From assembly GCA_031763025.1 (NCBI GenBank), contig JASSKH010000025.1:1054001-1118000 (forward strand): a stretch of DNA of 64,000 nucleotides. Reading direction: 5' to 3'. Position 1 is the stretch's first letter. The number at the start of each line of letters is the position of its first letter. This document shows, in pieces, positions 32,805-45,757 of this stretch. This DNA comes from Macrocystis pyrifera (Eukaryota; Sar; Phaeophyceae; Laminariales; Laminariaceae). The translations under genes and the position numbers were made by a program. The notes beneath the pieces are model-generated. The model did no database searches. It was not told the DNA's origin and saw nothing but the letters and a program-made list of their open reading frames with translations.

Positions 32805-35800
32805 CTGTAGGCGAAGATATTGCAGTCGAAATGGCGGGGGAACAGTCCAAAGGCCGCCGTCGTAAATACAAGAATACCAGAAACAGCCATTTTAGGCTGT
32901 ACAGTCCCTATAGCACATGCTCAACCAGTTGGGAGACAGTTCAAGCCGGAACACATGATCTTCTCTACGTCGTCACGCACGTTTTATATTGTTCACTTGG
33001 TTTGACGGGAAGGAAGGTGTCTGAAGGGCAACATAATCGGGTGGCGCCCATGACGCGGGCTACGATAAACGTAGCACGTTATGGGAAACCTTGTTCGGAC
33101 TAATGGGTTTCCTCAACAGCGGAGCTACGAAATACCGTTCGTGCATTACGTTAATGTTCGTCATACACCCATAGGCCATGGCGTTGGTCGTCGGGTTAGG
33201 TGAATAATTATCTCAAAATCGGCTTTCGGGTGGGGAGTAGAGCTTCTTTAATACGGAACCTCTTTAAATGTATTTGGTCCTCTGTTGGAAAGAGGCCACA
33301 TGGCGTCTACTGTACAGCCAAACAAGTGTACAATTTGTAAGAAAGACTCGACATGTAGTGGTAAAGAGAACGTTTGAAGTCGTGCTGCATCAAAACCTGA
33401 CAAGATGGACAATACAAGCAAGGCCTACACCGGGCGTCCTTGATTTGTCAGCGGCATGCTTGGTGCTCTCCGCGCAGACGAGATAATGTCGTGCCGTTCG
33501 AAGCATATGGAGAACACCTCTCTCGAGAGACCGGGGGATCCGTGCCCGAAACCTGTGTACGATGTTATCGCCATTGCTCTGCGCACCGTACATTAACGCC
33601 GATGGTTTTACTGGCAAAAGAGGGACAAAATTGGCATGGTCGACAAATGCCTTGGGCTGCGCGAGGTATTGGCAAGTGTAGGCAATGTTTAGCAGTAAAC
33701 CTCCAACTCGAAGTCGCCGACATGGCCGCCGTAACTACGATCAACATGCCACAGCGCGCCCCCTTCGTAGACCGGCGTACGATTTCAATTCGCATCCCAT
33801 GGCGTTTCCATGCTTGGGGAAAATATCTGCTGGCAGGCCGGGAAGCCGCGTTCGCAACAGGGGGTATTCTTTAAGAGTCAGCCGTGAATTTTGAGAACAT
33901 CGTTAAAGAAGTGCAGTGCATGCGAACAGTTACAGCCTCATCAATTCCTATTTTTAAGGTACGCGTACATGCTAAAGCCTGTGCTTTACACGTCGTGCGC
34001 TGTAAATAGAGCCATTGAATGACTTCAAACAACAGCTACATAACAGTACAGGTAAGTTGCTGAAGGGTGTCTGTAGCCGTTTACCGCGATGGATTTCACC
34101 ACGATTCTGCTGTTGGTTCTGAAATCTCCAGCACAGGCCTCGAAGGCAGCCACGGTAAAGGAGCCGATCTTCAAAAATCACCGTTGTGACAGTCACGAAC
34201 GAGCCGGTACTGCTGCGTGTTGTGCGCGTGAGCGTGGGTGTGGGTGTGTATGTATTCTACGACAGCAAGAGCCGAAAGGTGCAATTTCACCTTCGTGTAT
34301 TTGCACCTACCATTACCACACTGCTACAACAACCTTCTGTTATATCTACTTCTCCTGCTATGTACCTGTATCACACTGTAGGGTCCTGCATTAGCCATTC
34401 TTCATGCTCATATATTTTCGTCACAGCTACGAACGGTGCATCTGTGTACGGGCGTGTGTGCTTTGGTGGTCGTGTCATCCTGAACACAGTGAACTGGATG
34501 ATTCCAACCCACACTTGGTCTGTGAAACAATTAACACTATAATTGCTTTCTCGAAAGGTGTAAACTGAGCTCGCGCATGATAACTTCAGCTTGGCATCAG
34601 CTACCGTATTCTTGAGACCTTAGTATTCCGGGGTTTTACATAATCTGACGGAATGATTGGTGTTGAGGCTCTGTCTTTGTGAAGAGGTTACAGAGGTGGC
34701 ATCGAGTGTCTGAAGAGCACTTGTGATGATGAAGAGAAAACACATTGGCTGAAAAGACACCTATGTGTAAAAAAAAAACTGGTAGAAAACATGTTGATCT
34801 CAAGAGAAGAACACAAAGAAAACGTAAAGGGAAGGAGAAGAAACGATACGAACGAAGTGGGTGCGGCCGTCACCTGATCATCACGGAAACATGCCCGAGT
34901 GTACTCTACAAGCTGGCCGTTCCGTTCCTCTCAATGCCCCCTGCAACGGTTTTGTTCTATCAAGGTTCCCAGCATCGTCCCGGATGTCAATACACTAAAT
35001 GACAACACACTCTATATGCATTAGGCGGGACTCGGAGCGAAAACTAACTAGATATCTCGACGCTTATTGAATTAGCCCGAATTTTCAGACAAGGATTCTC
35101 CTATACTTCAACTCGTGCGTAGTGCTTGCACCCTCAACACGTACACGTGTGGATCTCAAGGACTATGTGCCGGTAATGTAGTCTGCATCTCTAACAGAAA
35201 CCCGGGCAGTCTATAGGAGCAGAAGCAGCAGTACACCAACAGCGAGCCTCATATTAGGCGCACATATTCATGGGAGCGTCTCTGTTCTGTGTTTCCACCT
35301 TTCGGCTTGCAACCCCGCCGAGATTTCAACTCAGCCATATCCCGAAGGACAACCTTGAATTTTCATCAAATATCTAGACCTCACACGACGGGGTTCATCT
35401 TTGCAGCATGATAATATTATACATCCTACAAGGGGTGCTCTGCCGCGGCGGACCCATGCCCACCGCTGCTCCGTGTATGTTCGAAAGAGGTGATAGATGT
35501 AGGTGCGGTAGCATAAGCCGAGACCCCAGAAGCGTCAGAACTGCCAAGGGGTTTACGGCATTGTGTTGATGTTCAAGATATAATTGCGAAACAATCGAAG
35601 GAGCACAGTATTAATAGGATAAATGAACAATCGGTAAAAGGCGGAATTCATGATCATCGTGTACCGAACCCCGATAAAAGTAAGGCACAGCAAAAGTGGG
35701 GTAGCACATCTAGCATAATCGTTATGGCTACTAATGACGTGCACGACACCACTGCCTCTGCCACACAGATGTTCGCGTCACATTTTCTACTTTTTATCAA

Positions 35801-37535
35801 TATTTTTTCATACATTTCATGTTGTTCTGTGTTCATGTAGAAACACACGACGAGAGTAACGGCGTGCACGACAACTCCGTGTGCAGTGAATGTTGGCGGC
35901 GGCTATGCTGCCAATGTTGTCGACCCCTTACGTGATGCAACATATTGTGGTTGGGGCTTCATAGGGTCGGAAACTGACGAGATACTATATATTAATTATT
36001 TACAGTGATCCCTGATGTACACTTAACATATTGGAAAACGAGTTGATCTTTGATGCCCACTTTGATTTCTGCTTTACGTAGTGAATCATGCGTACATTAA
36101 ATATATATTTTCTCAGAAATTTAATCGCGGGGCCGCTGCATTAGTTGCACCGTCTGTTCTACTGCAGGTCTCTACAGAACAACGCTTAGATCGGCCCTTC
36201 CAATCACTTCTGTTCGCCAGGAGCTGCACGACGAAGCCGACGGTATACATTGATCCCGACCCATAGCGGCGTGCTCACATCCATCAAACCTACAGACGAC
36301 GACAAAGCATATTCACACCACCAGTCGACCAATATGACAAAGCACCACTCTGCGTCGTCATTGGTCTCCTCCGCCGTTTCAAATTCCCTCCAGCGATCGT
36401 TCTTCTGGCCTCTGAAACACTCAACTCAGCACAACCGCGTTTCTACCTCCTTTGCGCAGTTACGCTTCTACATTCAGCAGCACATACAGTAGCAACTTAT
36501 AAACACGTAAACGAGAGCGTAGCTACGACAGTATCTTATCGATCAATACAGAGGGACGACGCCACCGCACCCCACTGCAGACGACAGCAAAACACCAGTC
36601 TGTGTCAACGACCTCTTAGTGATTGTTCCGACGAAGTTTATGCCTGCTTCCAGGACGAATGTCTCCATAGGACATGGTATACAGCATTACACACACCCGT
36701 ACACAGAACGGTGCTTACACGCGTACACGAACGCACGTCTACGAACAAGAAGCATGCAAACCTTACAATTCAGTAGAACGATGACGGCAGCACGAACGCC
36801 GACGACTTATCAGTTGTTGTTGATTACCGTTGCAACTCCCAATAACAGCACGTACCGGGAATTCTACTAGTAAGTCCTTCCATAAATCAAACAGCAGTAT
36901 GAACACAACATCCTTACGCTTATTATTACATAAAGGACACAAACCCACGAAGTGCATACTTGTCAAGTAGTTTTCGTATCTCGACAGCGGGTCTCTACTA
37001 CTCGTGATCTAATCGCGTTTTATCGTTCAGATCCAACGCAGTCTAAATAGTCACGCCTCATGTGCGATTCGTTCCTCTGAGAGGTACCAGTGTGCTCTGT
37101 ATTCGAACGCCCTGTCCGCACTTCATTACGTATCCACCCCAAACAACAACGCCGTTAACGTCGAGAGGATCAAGCGTGAAGGTGGTCATGTCCTATAACA
37201 CTTTCCATCCACTTGTTGTGCCTGGTAACTCGTACCGCATCTATCCTGTCTACTATCGTACTGTTCTTTCATGTTGGTACGCAACCTCAGACCTCACATC
37301 CACATCCACTGCCTCTTTCTGATTCTCCGGCTTCCCTTCCGCGTGATCGACGAGGAGGCTATCCGCCAAAGCACGTCGAATACACCAATCACTGCGGAGG
37401 TTTCAACATGCGCCTCTACCTCCTTCTTTCCTTCTGCCGATCGGTCGGAGGTACATCTTGCCATTGTGCATGGTACCTTCAAAGTCTCCAAGCGGCATCA
37501 ATTTGCATACTTGTTCCCGACTGAGACTCTGTGCT
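32805..37535. other. Region without confident genes
   Basis: A 25-codon ORF at 33300-33377 has CTICKKDSTCSGKENV, a zinc-ribbon-like fragment, followed by frame-shifted Cys/Arg-rich sequence to about 33870; it may be a dead transposase remnant. On the minus strand near 34180-34060 an open stretch (FTVAAFEACAGDF...) looks protein-like but has no clear splice sites. Short phrases around AAAGCACCACTCTGCGTCGT (36340) and AAAACACCAGTCTGTGTCAA (36590) are related duplicates. I see nothing else. Confidence 0.3.
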
Positions 37536-37539
37536 CGTA

Positions 37540-39480
37540 GCTGCGTCAGATTTAATCGTATAGTATCGCTTCGAACTTCGCGGCGATGATACCTCTGCTG
37601 AACTTTCACACCCTGCCTCCCCCGTCTCAACTCCGTGCGTAACGTCCACAATACCCGAGGAGATACCCTCCAAAGATGCGGGTACACCACGTTTCCTATA
37701 ACACACGTTTAGCGAAAGATGCGCTCGTCCTTGCATAGCCCGATGCCAGTTGCCTTGACACGTTCCACGTACCTGCACCTTTGTCATTTATAACCACCAA
37801 GGGCCTGTAACCTAAACGACCAACCCCTATGTTGTGTGGCTTTACTTTTTGCCATCAAGCCGTGGATTCTGCCTCACACTACTACCGCCAGACATCTCTC
37901 CAGTTTGGGCCATCGTACCTATGTTGCAATCATACTTCGTGACCACAAAGCCTTGTCTACATATAGGGTGCTATCGTTCCGAGGATTTTAGTAATGAGTA
38001 CCCGGGAATGTTTTTCATCGTGGTCTCATCCCCCGCTCGCTTTTTCTTTTTTCCTTCTTTGAATATAAAATTTAGTTGCAAAGGTCGAATTTTACCTACC
38101 GTGAACAAACCTAAAGGTTGAAGATTGTAAGAAGGAAATATGGGTTTTTCGTGGAGAGTTACGAGAAAGGAGTTGGTTGAGGTAGGCTTTTTTGACGTTA
38201 GAAGGTGACCATCTACATGGTGTGTGTTTATATATGGTACGTGGAGTGTGGATGGTATCCAGCCATAATATGTGGTCACAAAGCCTCGTCTGACTTTATG
38301 GTGCTGTCGTTTCGAGTGTTTTAATGGTGGGTATCGGAGTACGCAATTCATCGTCGCCTCATCCCGATTGCTTTTTACTTTTCCTCGAACGAAAAAAAAA
38401 ACCTCGCTCAGGTCAAATTTTCCCTACCGTGCATAAAGTTGAATGCGGTAAATTTAACGAAGCAAATCTCGGGTTTATGGAAAAATATTGAATCGTGGGC
38501 TGGTTTACAAAGGGAATGGGGGAAGAGGGTTATCAAGCCCATGAGTGTGCAGTTGGTTGAGGTACGGATTCTTGACGTTGTAATTTGGCAATCTACACAG
38601 GGTTTGTTTGTATGTCCTAGGTGGAGTGTGGATAAGATCCATCTCTCATTACGAATGATTCCAGATTCACGAGCAAATCAATCACGATTGACTGCTCATT
38701 TCGTCATAGGGAAAACAACAACAAAATTGACTCGATTTGATCGAATCCTTGTCATAACGTCCTCATTATCCGAAGAGATACCCCTCCGAGAACGCGGGGT
38801 ACACTACCTTTCGCATAACACACCATTTGCGACAAGTGCGCTCACTTTTGCATCATAGCTCGATACCAGCTGTCTTCACACATTCCATGCACCCGTATCC
38901 CTGTCATTACAAACCACTAACCACTAGGGGCTTATAACCCTAAACGACAAACCACTACCACGTACCTGCTATATTACGCAACTTTACTTTATGCTATCCG
39001 TCCTTAGATCCTGTTTCGAAATAAAACTTCAGACATCACTCCGGTTTAGGCCATCGTATGTCTGATACAAGCATACTTGGCGACACGAAAGCCTTGTCTG
39101 TCTATATATATACGGCGCTGTCGTTTCGAATGTTATAATCCTGGGTACCAGGCCCTGCTTTTCATCGTCGCCTCATTCCGATGGATTTTTCCATTTTTTT
39201 TCTTCGAACGAAAATATAATAGTTCATGTTGGACTTTGCCTACAGTATAAAAGATCAAACGTGTAATTGCACGAAGGAAATGTGGAGTTTGTGAAAAGGT
39301 GCTGAATCGTAGGCCGAATTGAAGAGGGGGGGGAAAAGAGGGTTATCAAGCCCATGAGAGTGTAGTTGGTTGAGGTAGGGACTCTTGAAGTTAGAAAGTG
39401 GTGGTCTAAATCGTTTGAGTTCATATCTGCTAGGTGGAGTTTGGATGAGATACAGCATTCAACATGTATGATTCCGGATT
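37540..39480 (+). repeat. Degenerate tandem repeat, unit ~0.8 kb
   Basis: Three units share the order GAGGAGATACCCTCC-like, CGATRCCAGYTG, CCTAAACGAC, AAAGCCTTGTCT, GGTGCTGTCGTTTCGA, TTTTTCATCGTCGCCTCAT, AGGGTTATCAAGCCCATGAG, AGTTGGTTGAGGTA and GTGGAGTGTGGAT. The AAAGCCTYGTCT landmark falls at about 37949, 38281 and 39090. The second unit therefore lacks about 0.45 kb of its front, or the first two are fused. No coding frame is shared between units. Confidence 0.65.
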
Positions 39481-40588
39481 TGGAGCGAACAAAATACCCT
39501 TCACTGTTCTTTTCTGTCCGAGACCGATCTTAATACTTCGCAGCCTACCATGACGCCATTCTCTTTGATTTATATTCATATGGCGTTTTTACAACCCAGT
39601 TCGACACAAAACATTCCTTCTGAATTGGTCCCTTTCCCTTAACACCTATCAGGTACACCTCTTGGTTCCTTCCTTGTATTCATGTCGAGCCGTCGACCAA
39701 GGCTGGAACCGCGGTATGCACTTCTTATTTTTTGTATTACGTGATTTTTCCCATGTTTTACTCTCTCTCTCCTATAGTTCGTAAACTTGCTTTCACACCT
39801 ATTATTCTCAATACCGTACATAAGCCTGTACTTACGTCGTACGACACTCTCAAATGCTTCATACTCGCCGTGCCGCTGGTGTTGCTACGGTTGCCTTCTA
39901 ACATATTACGTTTCATCACATCTGAACCGTTATTTGGTAATGTACACCGTTTGATTTTCAGATATATAGCTCTCTTCTTTTGTATTCCGATGTCGATGTT
40001 GTTTTGCGAACTGAGAGTACGTACAGGGCCATCAATCAGAATTTAAATACAATTAGACGTTACACATACAACGTTTCAGTTGCCTGACATTTCCTTTTGC
40101 CCCCCGTTCTGTTTTCAAGACAACCGACAGAGAGTTGGGTTGGAATGGTTGCAAAAATTATACTTCCACCGTCACATCCACCCTCCCCAGTGTCAGGCAC
40201 CACGACATGCTGAACTGTGCCCTAGTATTTTCTGGGGCAAGCACGTCGTGCAGCAGACTCTCTCAGGCGTACACTCTCTCTGCCGTTAAACGCGATGTGT
40301 GATGTCATCTGAATAAGATGAGGGCACTGGGGGGTTCAGAGTTGCAATTCTACTTGCTACTATTCCGACATGTTGCCCGTCACCTGCCAGAACAGGAAAC
40401 TCCGCATCTACATACTTCCAATGACTCGGTTCCTACCGTATGGGGTGTCGTACCTGCTCATGTCAAACAAGACTTCAGCTTCACTTCGGGTGGGGCTCAG
40501 TAATTCAAACAGCTGTTGACATCGGGTTGGAGGTGAGTTCACATATGTTCTTTGTGCTGTGTAAGTTTATTCGGCCTCGATATTACTC
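39481..40588. other. Unassigned spacer
   Basis: ORFs up to 104 residues (39732-40046) show no motifs. No repeats stand out. Confidence 0.35.
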
Positions 40589-41293
40589 ATGTGTTGCTGG
40601 CAATATGGAGAGCATGATCTTGTCGACACATGGAATACGTGGATGATACCTTCCCCTCGCGATTATTGTAAACTCACAACTACAGTTTGGCAGAGGAAAA
40701 CCATGTTTAAACTTTCTTGTTTTTCTGTCACCGACGACAGAAATATACCAACTCCCACAAACACATACCAGTACCCTGGTGTGTGGTATTGGGATTGCGG
40801 ATGTACGTATACTGCTCATTGTTTGGAAGGATGTTCTCGTAGGACCGGTAGCATGCATAGCGGGGATCGCCTTGACCCTGGCCCCAATGGCTTCCCACTT
40901 AGATTAATCTCGTGGTTTGCAATAAAAGCTATTATTACTGTGTCGTTCAAAGTTTGGTTTGTGTGTTACTTCGGACCGCACCTCATCGCAGACAAAGCCA
41001 ATACACAGTCCGTAAATCTGTGTCCGCACGGTGAGTATTATGCGCCCCATAGTCGTACGATTAGGACAAGCCAGGTCGTGATGTACGTTCACCAGTCGAC
41101 ACTGACCGTCGGTGGCACCACAGGCACAAAAACCGCTGCTGCAATTTTAGATACTATACTTATCTTCAATAATGTTGTATACACTCGAGGTTCCAAACAT
41201 GAGCCCATCATCAGCAAGACCCTGCATGCGGAGGGGTTGGTTGTTACTATCGAACGTTCTATTGCTCGACAGGGACGCCATATGCATTGTTAG
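40589..41293 (+). CDS. Unrecognised 234-residue ORF
   Basis: This is the longest open frame outside the copia element and the root-cap-like gene. It has a Cys cluster (DCGCTYTAHCLEGCSRR, about residues 69-85), a hydrophobic stretch (WFAIKAIITVSFKVWFVCYF, about 109-128) that could be one membrane segment, and a C-terminal part rich in Thr/Ile. No family is recognised and no splice signals or paralogue are seen in the window. Chance ORFs of this size are uncommon but possible in 64 kb. Confidence 0.3.
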   Translation: MCCWQYGEHDLVDTWNTWMIPSPRDYCKLTTTVWQRKTMFKLSCFSVTDDRNIPTPTNTYQYPGVWYWDCGCTYTAHCLEGCSRRTGSMHSGDRLDPGPNGFPLRLISWFAIKAIITVSFKVWFVCYFGPHLIADKANTQSVNLCPHGEYYAPHSRTIRTSQVVMYVHQSTLTVGGTTGTKTAAAILDTILIFNNVVYTRGSKHEPIISKTLHAEGLVVTIERSIARQGRHMHC

Positions 41294-42850
41294 CTACGAT
41301 AGGATAACAATCACATACACCAAGGGTTCGACACAGAAATAAGAACATCAACAACAGCAGTTTCATAGAGGTACCGTCTGTCCCCGCATTGTAGGGATGC
41401 GAGAGTCTATGGTCATACGACTACGGCCATGCATAACGACGAGTACGTCTATCCTATCGAGTACCCCTCCACACCCACCCCTCGCCGTCTACTTGTAGAT
41501 CATTTATCTCTAGACTCAACGGCACAACGCTCAGATCAGAAAGTCCCTTTCACCAGGAACCGTTTCTGAACACAAGCAGGACCGTATTCATGGTAGAAGT
41601 CGTCACTTAATATGAAATCTATGGACAATTGCGTTTTGGCTTCGTCTCATTCCCAATTGTCTGCCACCTTTACGTTTCTTTCTTCCTCATCTCCGCTTCT
41701 ATTCAGCCTCATGCCGAGAGTTTCAAGTAGGACGGTGAATACTACGTTCAGAAGCTGACATCGAAAGTTGCGTCCACTCCCTGCTGCGCAAACAGTAGAT
41801 CGCTGTCGTGGAGAAAAAGACTTGGGGGTCCCATGGTGAAATCCGCAACTCGATTCTCGCCCTGAATAATGACGACCGCGCAATCAAAGACACACTCGCT
41901 GCTCGTGATAGATTAATTTTGGTTGCGCCGCAGCCACGTTTTTTCACAGTTACACTAAACACGGCTTTTCTTTTCGGGGGTAAGTAGCCAAAATCTGATA
42001 TACCTGGCGCAAATATTGCTAGCATCGGGTGGTGGCCGGCGTTGGCCAATGAGATGGCGTCCTGGGGCCGTCGCGGTCACTGAAGTAGAGACGCACCCGA
42101 TTGTGGCCACCAAGGCATCGGGTATACCAGATCTTGGCCACTGCTTGTTTAATAACTTGGAATTAGGGCCGGTGGTTTTCTTGATTAAAAAAAATACGAG
42201 ACCAGAATTAGAGGCACAAAACGGGCAGAAATTAACTCCGGAAACTCGAAGGAGATGCGGATTTCAACGGTTGAAAATGTGAGTTCCTCGCTCGGGTCTT
42301 CGTTGCGTGCCTCCGCGTTTTGAAGTGCGCACAAAAACCTCAACAGCAGCAGCAGCAGCAGCACAGCAGGGCTTGCCCTTGAACCAGACTAATATGAACG
42401 CTCGGAATATTTGTAGGCTTTCGTGCGAGAGGCATTATTAAGTTGTACGCCGGAGTACATAGCGCGGGCCATGTGCCATAACAAAGGAAACAATCGTATC
42501 GGGGAAAAATTTCTACCAGGTACCAGGAAAACGCTTCCTGGTGCAGGTTGAACAAGAAGAGAGCAGTCATGCGACGAATGTGTCATGGGGCTGGGGCTGC
42601 AGAGTCCACCGGGCGGGTCGATATCGTGTGAGTGCTTACTATCCGCCAGTTCCCCTCAGTTGGGTGGGGCGTTGAAAACACGGACTGAGTGCCAGTTTGT
42701 GTTGTGAAGTGGGGTGTTTATACAGGATCATGACCAAGGATAATAAGCACGGGATGAACGTCGACCAAATCTCGTAGCATCCATCGTCAGGATTAGATTA
42801 TGCTGTTGTAACAACGCTCGAAAAATTGCGATGTCACGAGTCAGGAATCA
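41294..42850. other. Unassigned spacer with CAG microsatellite
   Basis: A (CAG)n tract lies at about 42341-42368. A loose inverted pair of GGTGGCCGGCGTTGGCC and GATTGTGGCCACCAAGG phrases occurs near 42030-42140. Minus-strand ORFs at 41647-42049 are unrecognised. Confidence 0.35.
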
Positions 42851-42869
42851 CGAGACGGCAGCAGCAGCA

Positions 42870-43445
42870 CACACGTAAGAACTTTGGGCGCCGAAGGGTT
42901 TGAACTTTTTCAGCTGCTGCTCCTGGGCGGCAGCTCTTCAGCAGCTGTTTACAGCTGCTGCCTGCCGACTGCGGGGAACTTTTTTGCAGCTATTACGGGG
43001 GGACATTGTAATTAGGACCAAATATTAGGAGTAAAAATATATTAATATATTCGTTTTGGTTTGTACCATAGGTCCTATTTACTATGATCCCCTGTAGTAG
43101 CTGCTTGCTGGTGCTTCAAAAGCTGCTGCTGAGCTTTGGCCGCCGAGTGTTTTGGCCGCCGAGAGCTGTGGCCGCCGCGATCGACAGAGAGGAACCGCAC
43201 CACCACCACAACGAGTAGCTAGCGGCTCCTGACCAGCAGCTCTTCCTGAGGAGCAGCTCCTCTGTGGAGTAGCTTAGCTGCCGCCTGCCGCTGACTGGGG
43301 AGATTTGTTTTGTCGGCTAGCTGCTGCTGCTGCTTCTGCTGCTGAGCGATGGCCGCCGAGAGTTTTAGCCACTAGCAGATGCATGAACGACTACAGAAAG
43401 AGAGAGACAGCACCACACCACCACCACAACAAGTAGCTGCTGCTG
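42870..43445 (+). repeat. GCTGCT-rich direct duplication
   Basis: Two diverged copies (about 42905-43215 and 43220-43445) share GCAGCTCTTC, GCTGCCTGCCG, GACTGSGGRGA, GGCCGCCGAGAG and CACCACCACAAC, followed by AGTAGCT. Only the first copy carries the 105-bp MITE. In the second copy the target reads GGCTAGCTGCTGC without it. Confidence 0.7.
42993..43097. mobile_element. 105-bp MITE with TA target duplication, copy 2
   Basis: Starts TTACGGGGGGACATTGTAAT and ends ACTATGATCCCCTGTAG, flanked by TA. It is more diverged than the other two copies but exactly the same length. The neighbouring duplicated sequence provides an empty site with a single TA. Confidence 0.8.
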
Positions 43446-44059
43446 TCGTCGTGATCACGGACAACCGGCCGAGAATACCTGGTACCTACTACTGGCACGA
43501 TGGTGATAGCTTCCGACAGGCCGACTAAAGTTGTATCATTTATTTGCTTCATAATTCAAAGAACAATGCTGACCTATTAATAGGTGGACTTGAAAGAGCC
43601 AAAATAATGTATCCAAGAACTAAAAGTACGACTGCGACAAAAGAGTTAAACACCTCACGACAACAATGGCCTACAACAACAAAGGACGACAGACAACCTA
43701 CCCTTCTACACAAGGTCGAAACAAGACTGCAACAGTTATGCTACTGCCGTCTCCACACCCACACAACCCGCGGTTTGTTCATCCAAGCACATAGGTCACC
43801 CCATAGCGTTCGGGTTAGGGTTAGAGTTCGGGTCGGGTGATCAGCGTCTACTGTATAAGCATGCGTGTTATCTCCTGCTGTTATCACTTCTTTCTTCTGA
43901 AAGGCCACGCATTAAACAATAGATAGCGTTAACAACAGTAGCATCTTCAAAAAAAGTATAATTGTACTTATTAATAGCAAGTATCTACGTCGCGAGGGAA
44001 TTTCCATACCTCAGTCCAACCTTGTATTAGTTGGTAACACCTAGGGAACAGCAGGGCAA
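43446..44059. other. Unassigned spacer
   Basis: Holds a short GGGTTAGGGTTAGAG phrase near 43812 and no gene. A 98-residue ORF (43544-43840) is unrecognised. Confidence 0.4.
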
Positions 44060-44089
44060 CTCTTGCCCTGCTCTACAATCAGCTACTCA

Positions 44090-44494
44090 ACAGATAACAT
44101 GCACAAATCCCGTCGTTGCAACACTGCCGCCAACACGTCGTGTGTGTGCGACACACCCATATGCCCAGTATTGCTGTGGCTGGTTGTCTTTGTCGGAGGC
44201 TGCCGTCCGTACTCCACTGTCTTCCTTCCCAGGTACCAGATTAGTTTTCATACGTAAATAATGTGCGTACCCAAACTTACACACCCGTATCATCACCACC
44301 TTTCTCCCTGTTGCTTCTTCTGCGTATTGCTGTGTAGGATCCAACACTGCCATTGCTCCGGCTGTGCCCAGTACCATGCGCCGACAGCAGCAGTAGGCAG
44401 CGTACGATGCGCCTATGGCAGATCCGCGCTTTACTCACAGTACTATAGTTTTGTTTGTTATTGTCATCTGCATTGGCCTACATGCACGTACCTG
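44090..44494 (+). repeat. Segmental duplication, copy II, left part
   Basis: AACAGATAACATGCACAAAT through CACACCCATATGCCCAGTAT to GCCTACATGCACGTACCTG matches 22675-23320. Its last four bases, CCTG, reappear at 59861-59864 where the alignment resumes, so the nest between is one insertion. Confidence 0.75.
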
Positions 44495-44958
44495 TGTTAC
44501 AGCGGGTGGCGCCAGGGAGGGAGGTTCATAGCGTTGTGACTGTCGTGACCAGCGCTATGGGGAGGATAATACGGCGCGAGACCAGTCCTGATCAGGGTCA
44601 CGCGTCGGGTCTATTCGATAGGTAGAGGGCAAGCTTTGGCTAGCATCCTCTGGGCGGATCTTATAGGGGCAGGGAGGATCCCCGGTGTGGGAACGCCTTC
44701 GGTCTCGGGTACAGAGCCAGTAACGAGGTTCCGGGACCACTCGGTGTTTACAAAACACCACCAAGGGTGAAGAAAGAAAGTCAAAGCCAGGTGATCTGTG
44801 ATACCTGTCCTATCGACCCCCAGCCCCTAGGGCCCTGCCGTGCCCGTCGTGCCCGTCATCGTGTCTGTGGTGCTTCGTTGAGTGTTCACGCTGACTGCTC
44901 GCATCTATCGCATTGCATCGATCCACGTTCTGCATGACCCGATCATTACTGCTTGAAG
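44495..44958 (+). repeat. 5' LTR of outer element, first part
   Basis: Matches 59300-59763 with about twelve substitutions and one or two small gaps. Interrupted after GCTTGAAG by the copia element. Confidence 0.85.
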
Positions 44959-45364
44959 TGTTAAGAAATAGGCCGTATGTACATAGCCTATTGAGTCAAT
45001 GCTTCGTAAGTTGCGGTTCAACAAATTACACCGCATTATGAGTAACGGGATATTTAGATGGCCTTTCAGCAGTTCTTGTAGTCGACGAGTTGCAGCGACA
45101 AGCCGCCGATAGACGTTGCTGTAAGAGGCCATCAAGACTGAGGAACTGGAGTGTTCGCGCACCCCCCACGTTCACTCGTCAAACCGCATCTGAACTTACC
45201 ACGGTTCATCGTCCTAAGCCTTTATTGCCCTCAAGCGGCCTTTTTCAAGAGTCATCCATTCTTCACGTCCTGGACACACAGCGTGTCTGCTCGGTCAGTT
45301 CAACGACTGACAGCGCCAACCTTTGCAGCCTACTGTGCAGGAGTATCATCGAATATTCTTAACA
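44959..45364 (+). repeat. 5' LTR of copia element
   Basis: Identical length to the 3' LTR, 8 substitutions, TG...CA ends. Confidence 0.95.
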
Positions 45365-45757
45365 GGTTTTTGAGCCATCGTTTTTTCAGCGCGGCGCGCG
45401 CATCGGGAACCTTCGTGGACCCGGAGCAGGCGCAGCAGCTGGGGATTTTTACACAAAGCTTCTCAGCTTTATTTGGATTTTACACAAAGCTCCTCAGCTT
45501 TATTTTGATTTTTTCAGCGATCCGACGACACAGCTCGGTTCCGCCATTCAGCGGCCCAACACAGACTCGGGCGAGTTTGTCTGTTGGTTTGCCTGTTCGT
45601 TTGTTTGTTTGTTTGTTTGTTTGTTTGTCTGTTCAGGTCTGTTTGTTTCTTTGTTTCTTTGTTTTTACAGTACAGCGACCAAGACTCGGATTCATCTTTT
45701 ATCTACTATATCGTGTGCTTCGAAGGAACAGATCCGCTTTAGCGTCGAGGGATCGCC
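45365..45757 (+). promoter_or_regulatory. Copia leader with probable primer-binding site and GTTT microsatellite
   Basis: Directly after the LTR is GGTTTTTGAGCC. Its frame GGT....GAGC resembles the common copia site complementary to initiator tRNA-Met, with mismatches in the middle, so it is uncertain. A (GTTT)n tract lies at 45598-45628. The leader also has a local duplication of ACACAAAGCTYCTCAGCTTT. Confidence 0.5.

Noticed and set aside
32483-33103. 206-residue plus-strand ORF
   Set aside because: Runs antisense through the cysteine-rich exon a, which has paralogues and splice sites; no motif of its own.
33300-33377. 25-codon ORF with CTICKKDSTCSGKENV
   Set aside because: Looks like a zinc-ribbon fragment of a dead transposase, but it is too short and without context to annotate as a gene.
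43808-43830. Telomere-like GGGTTAGGGTTAG phrase
   Set aside because: Only about two units, within unrelated sequence; too short for an interstitial telomere.
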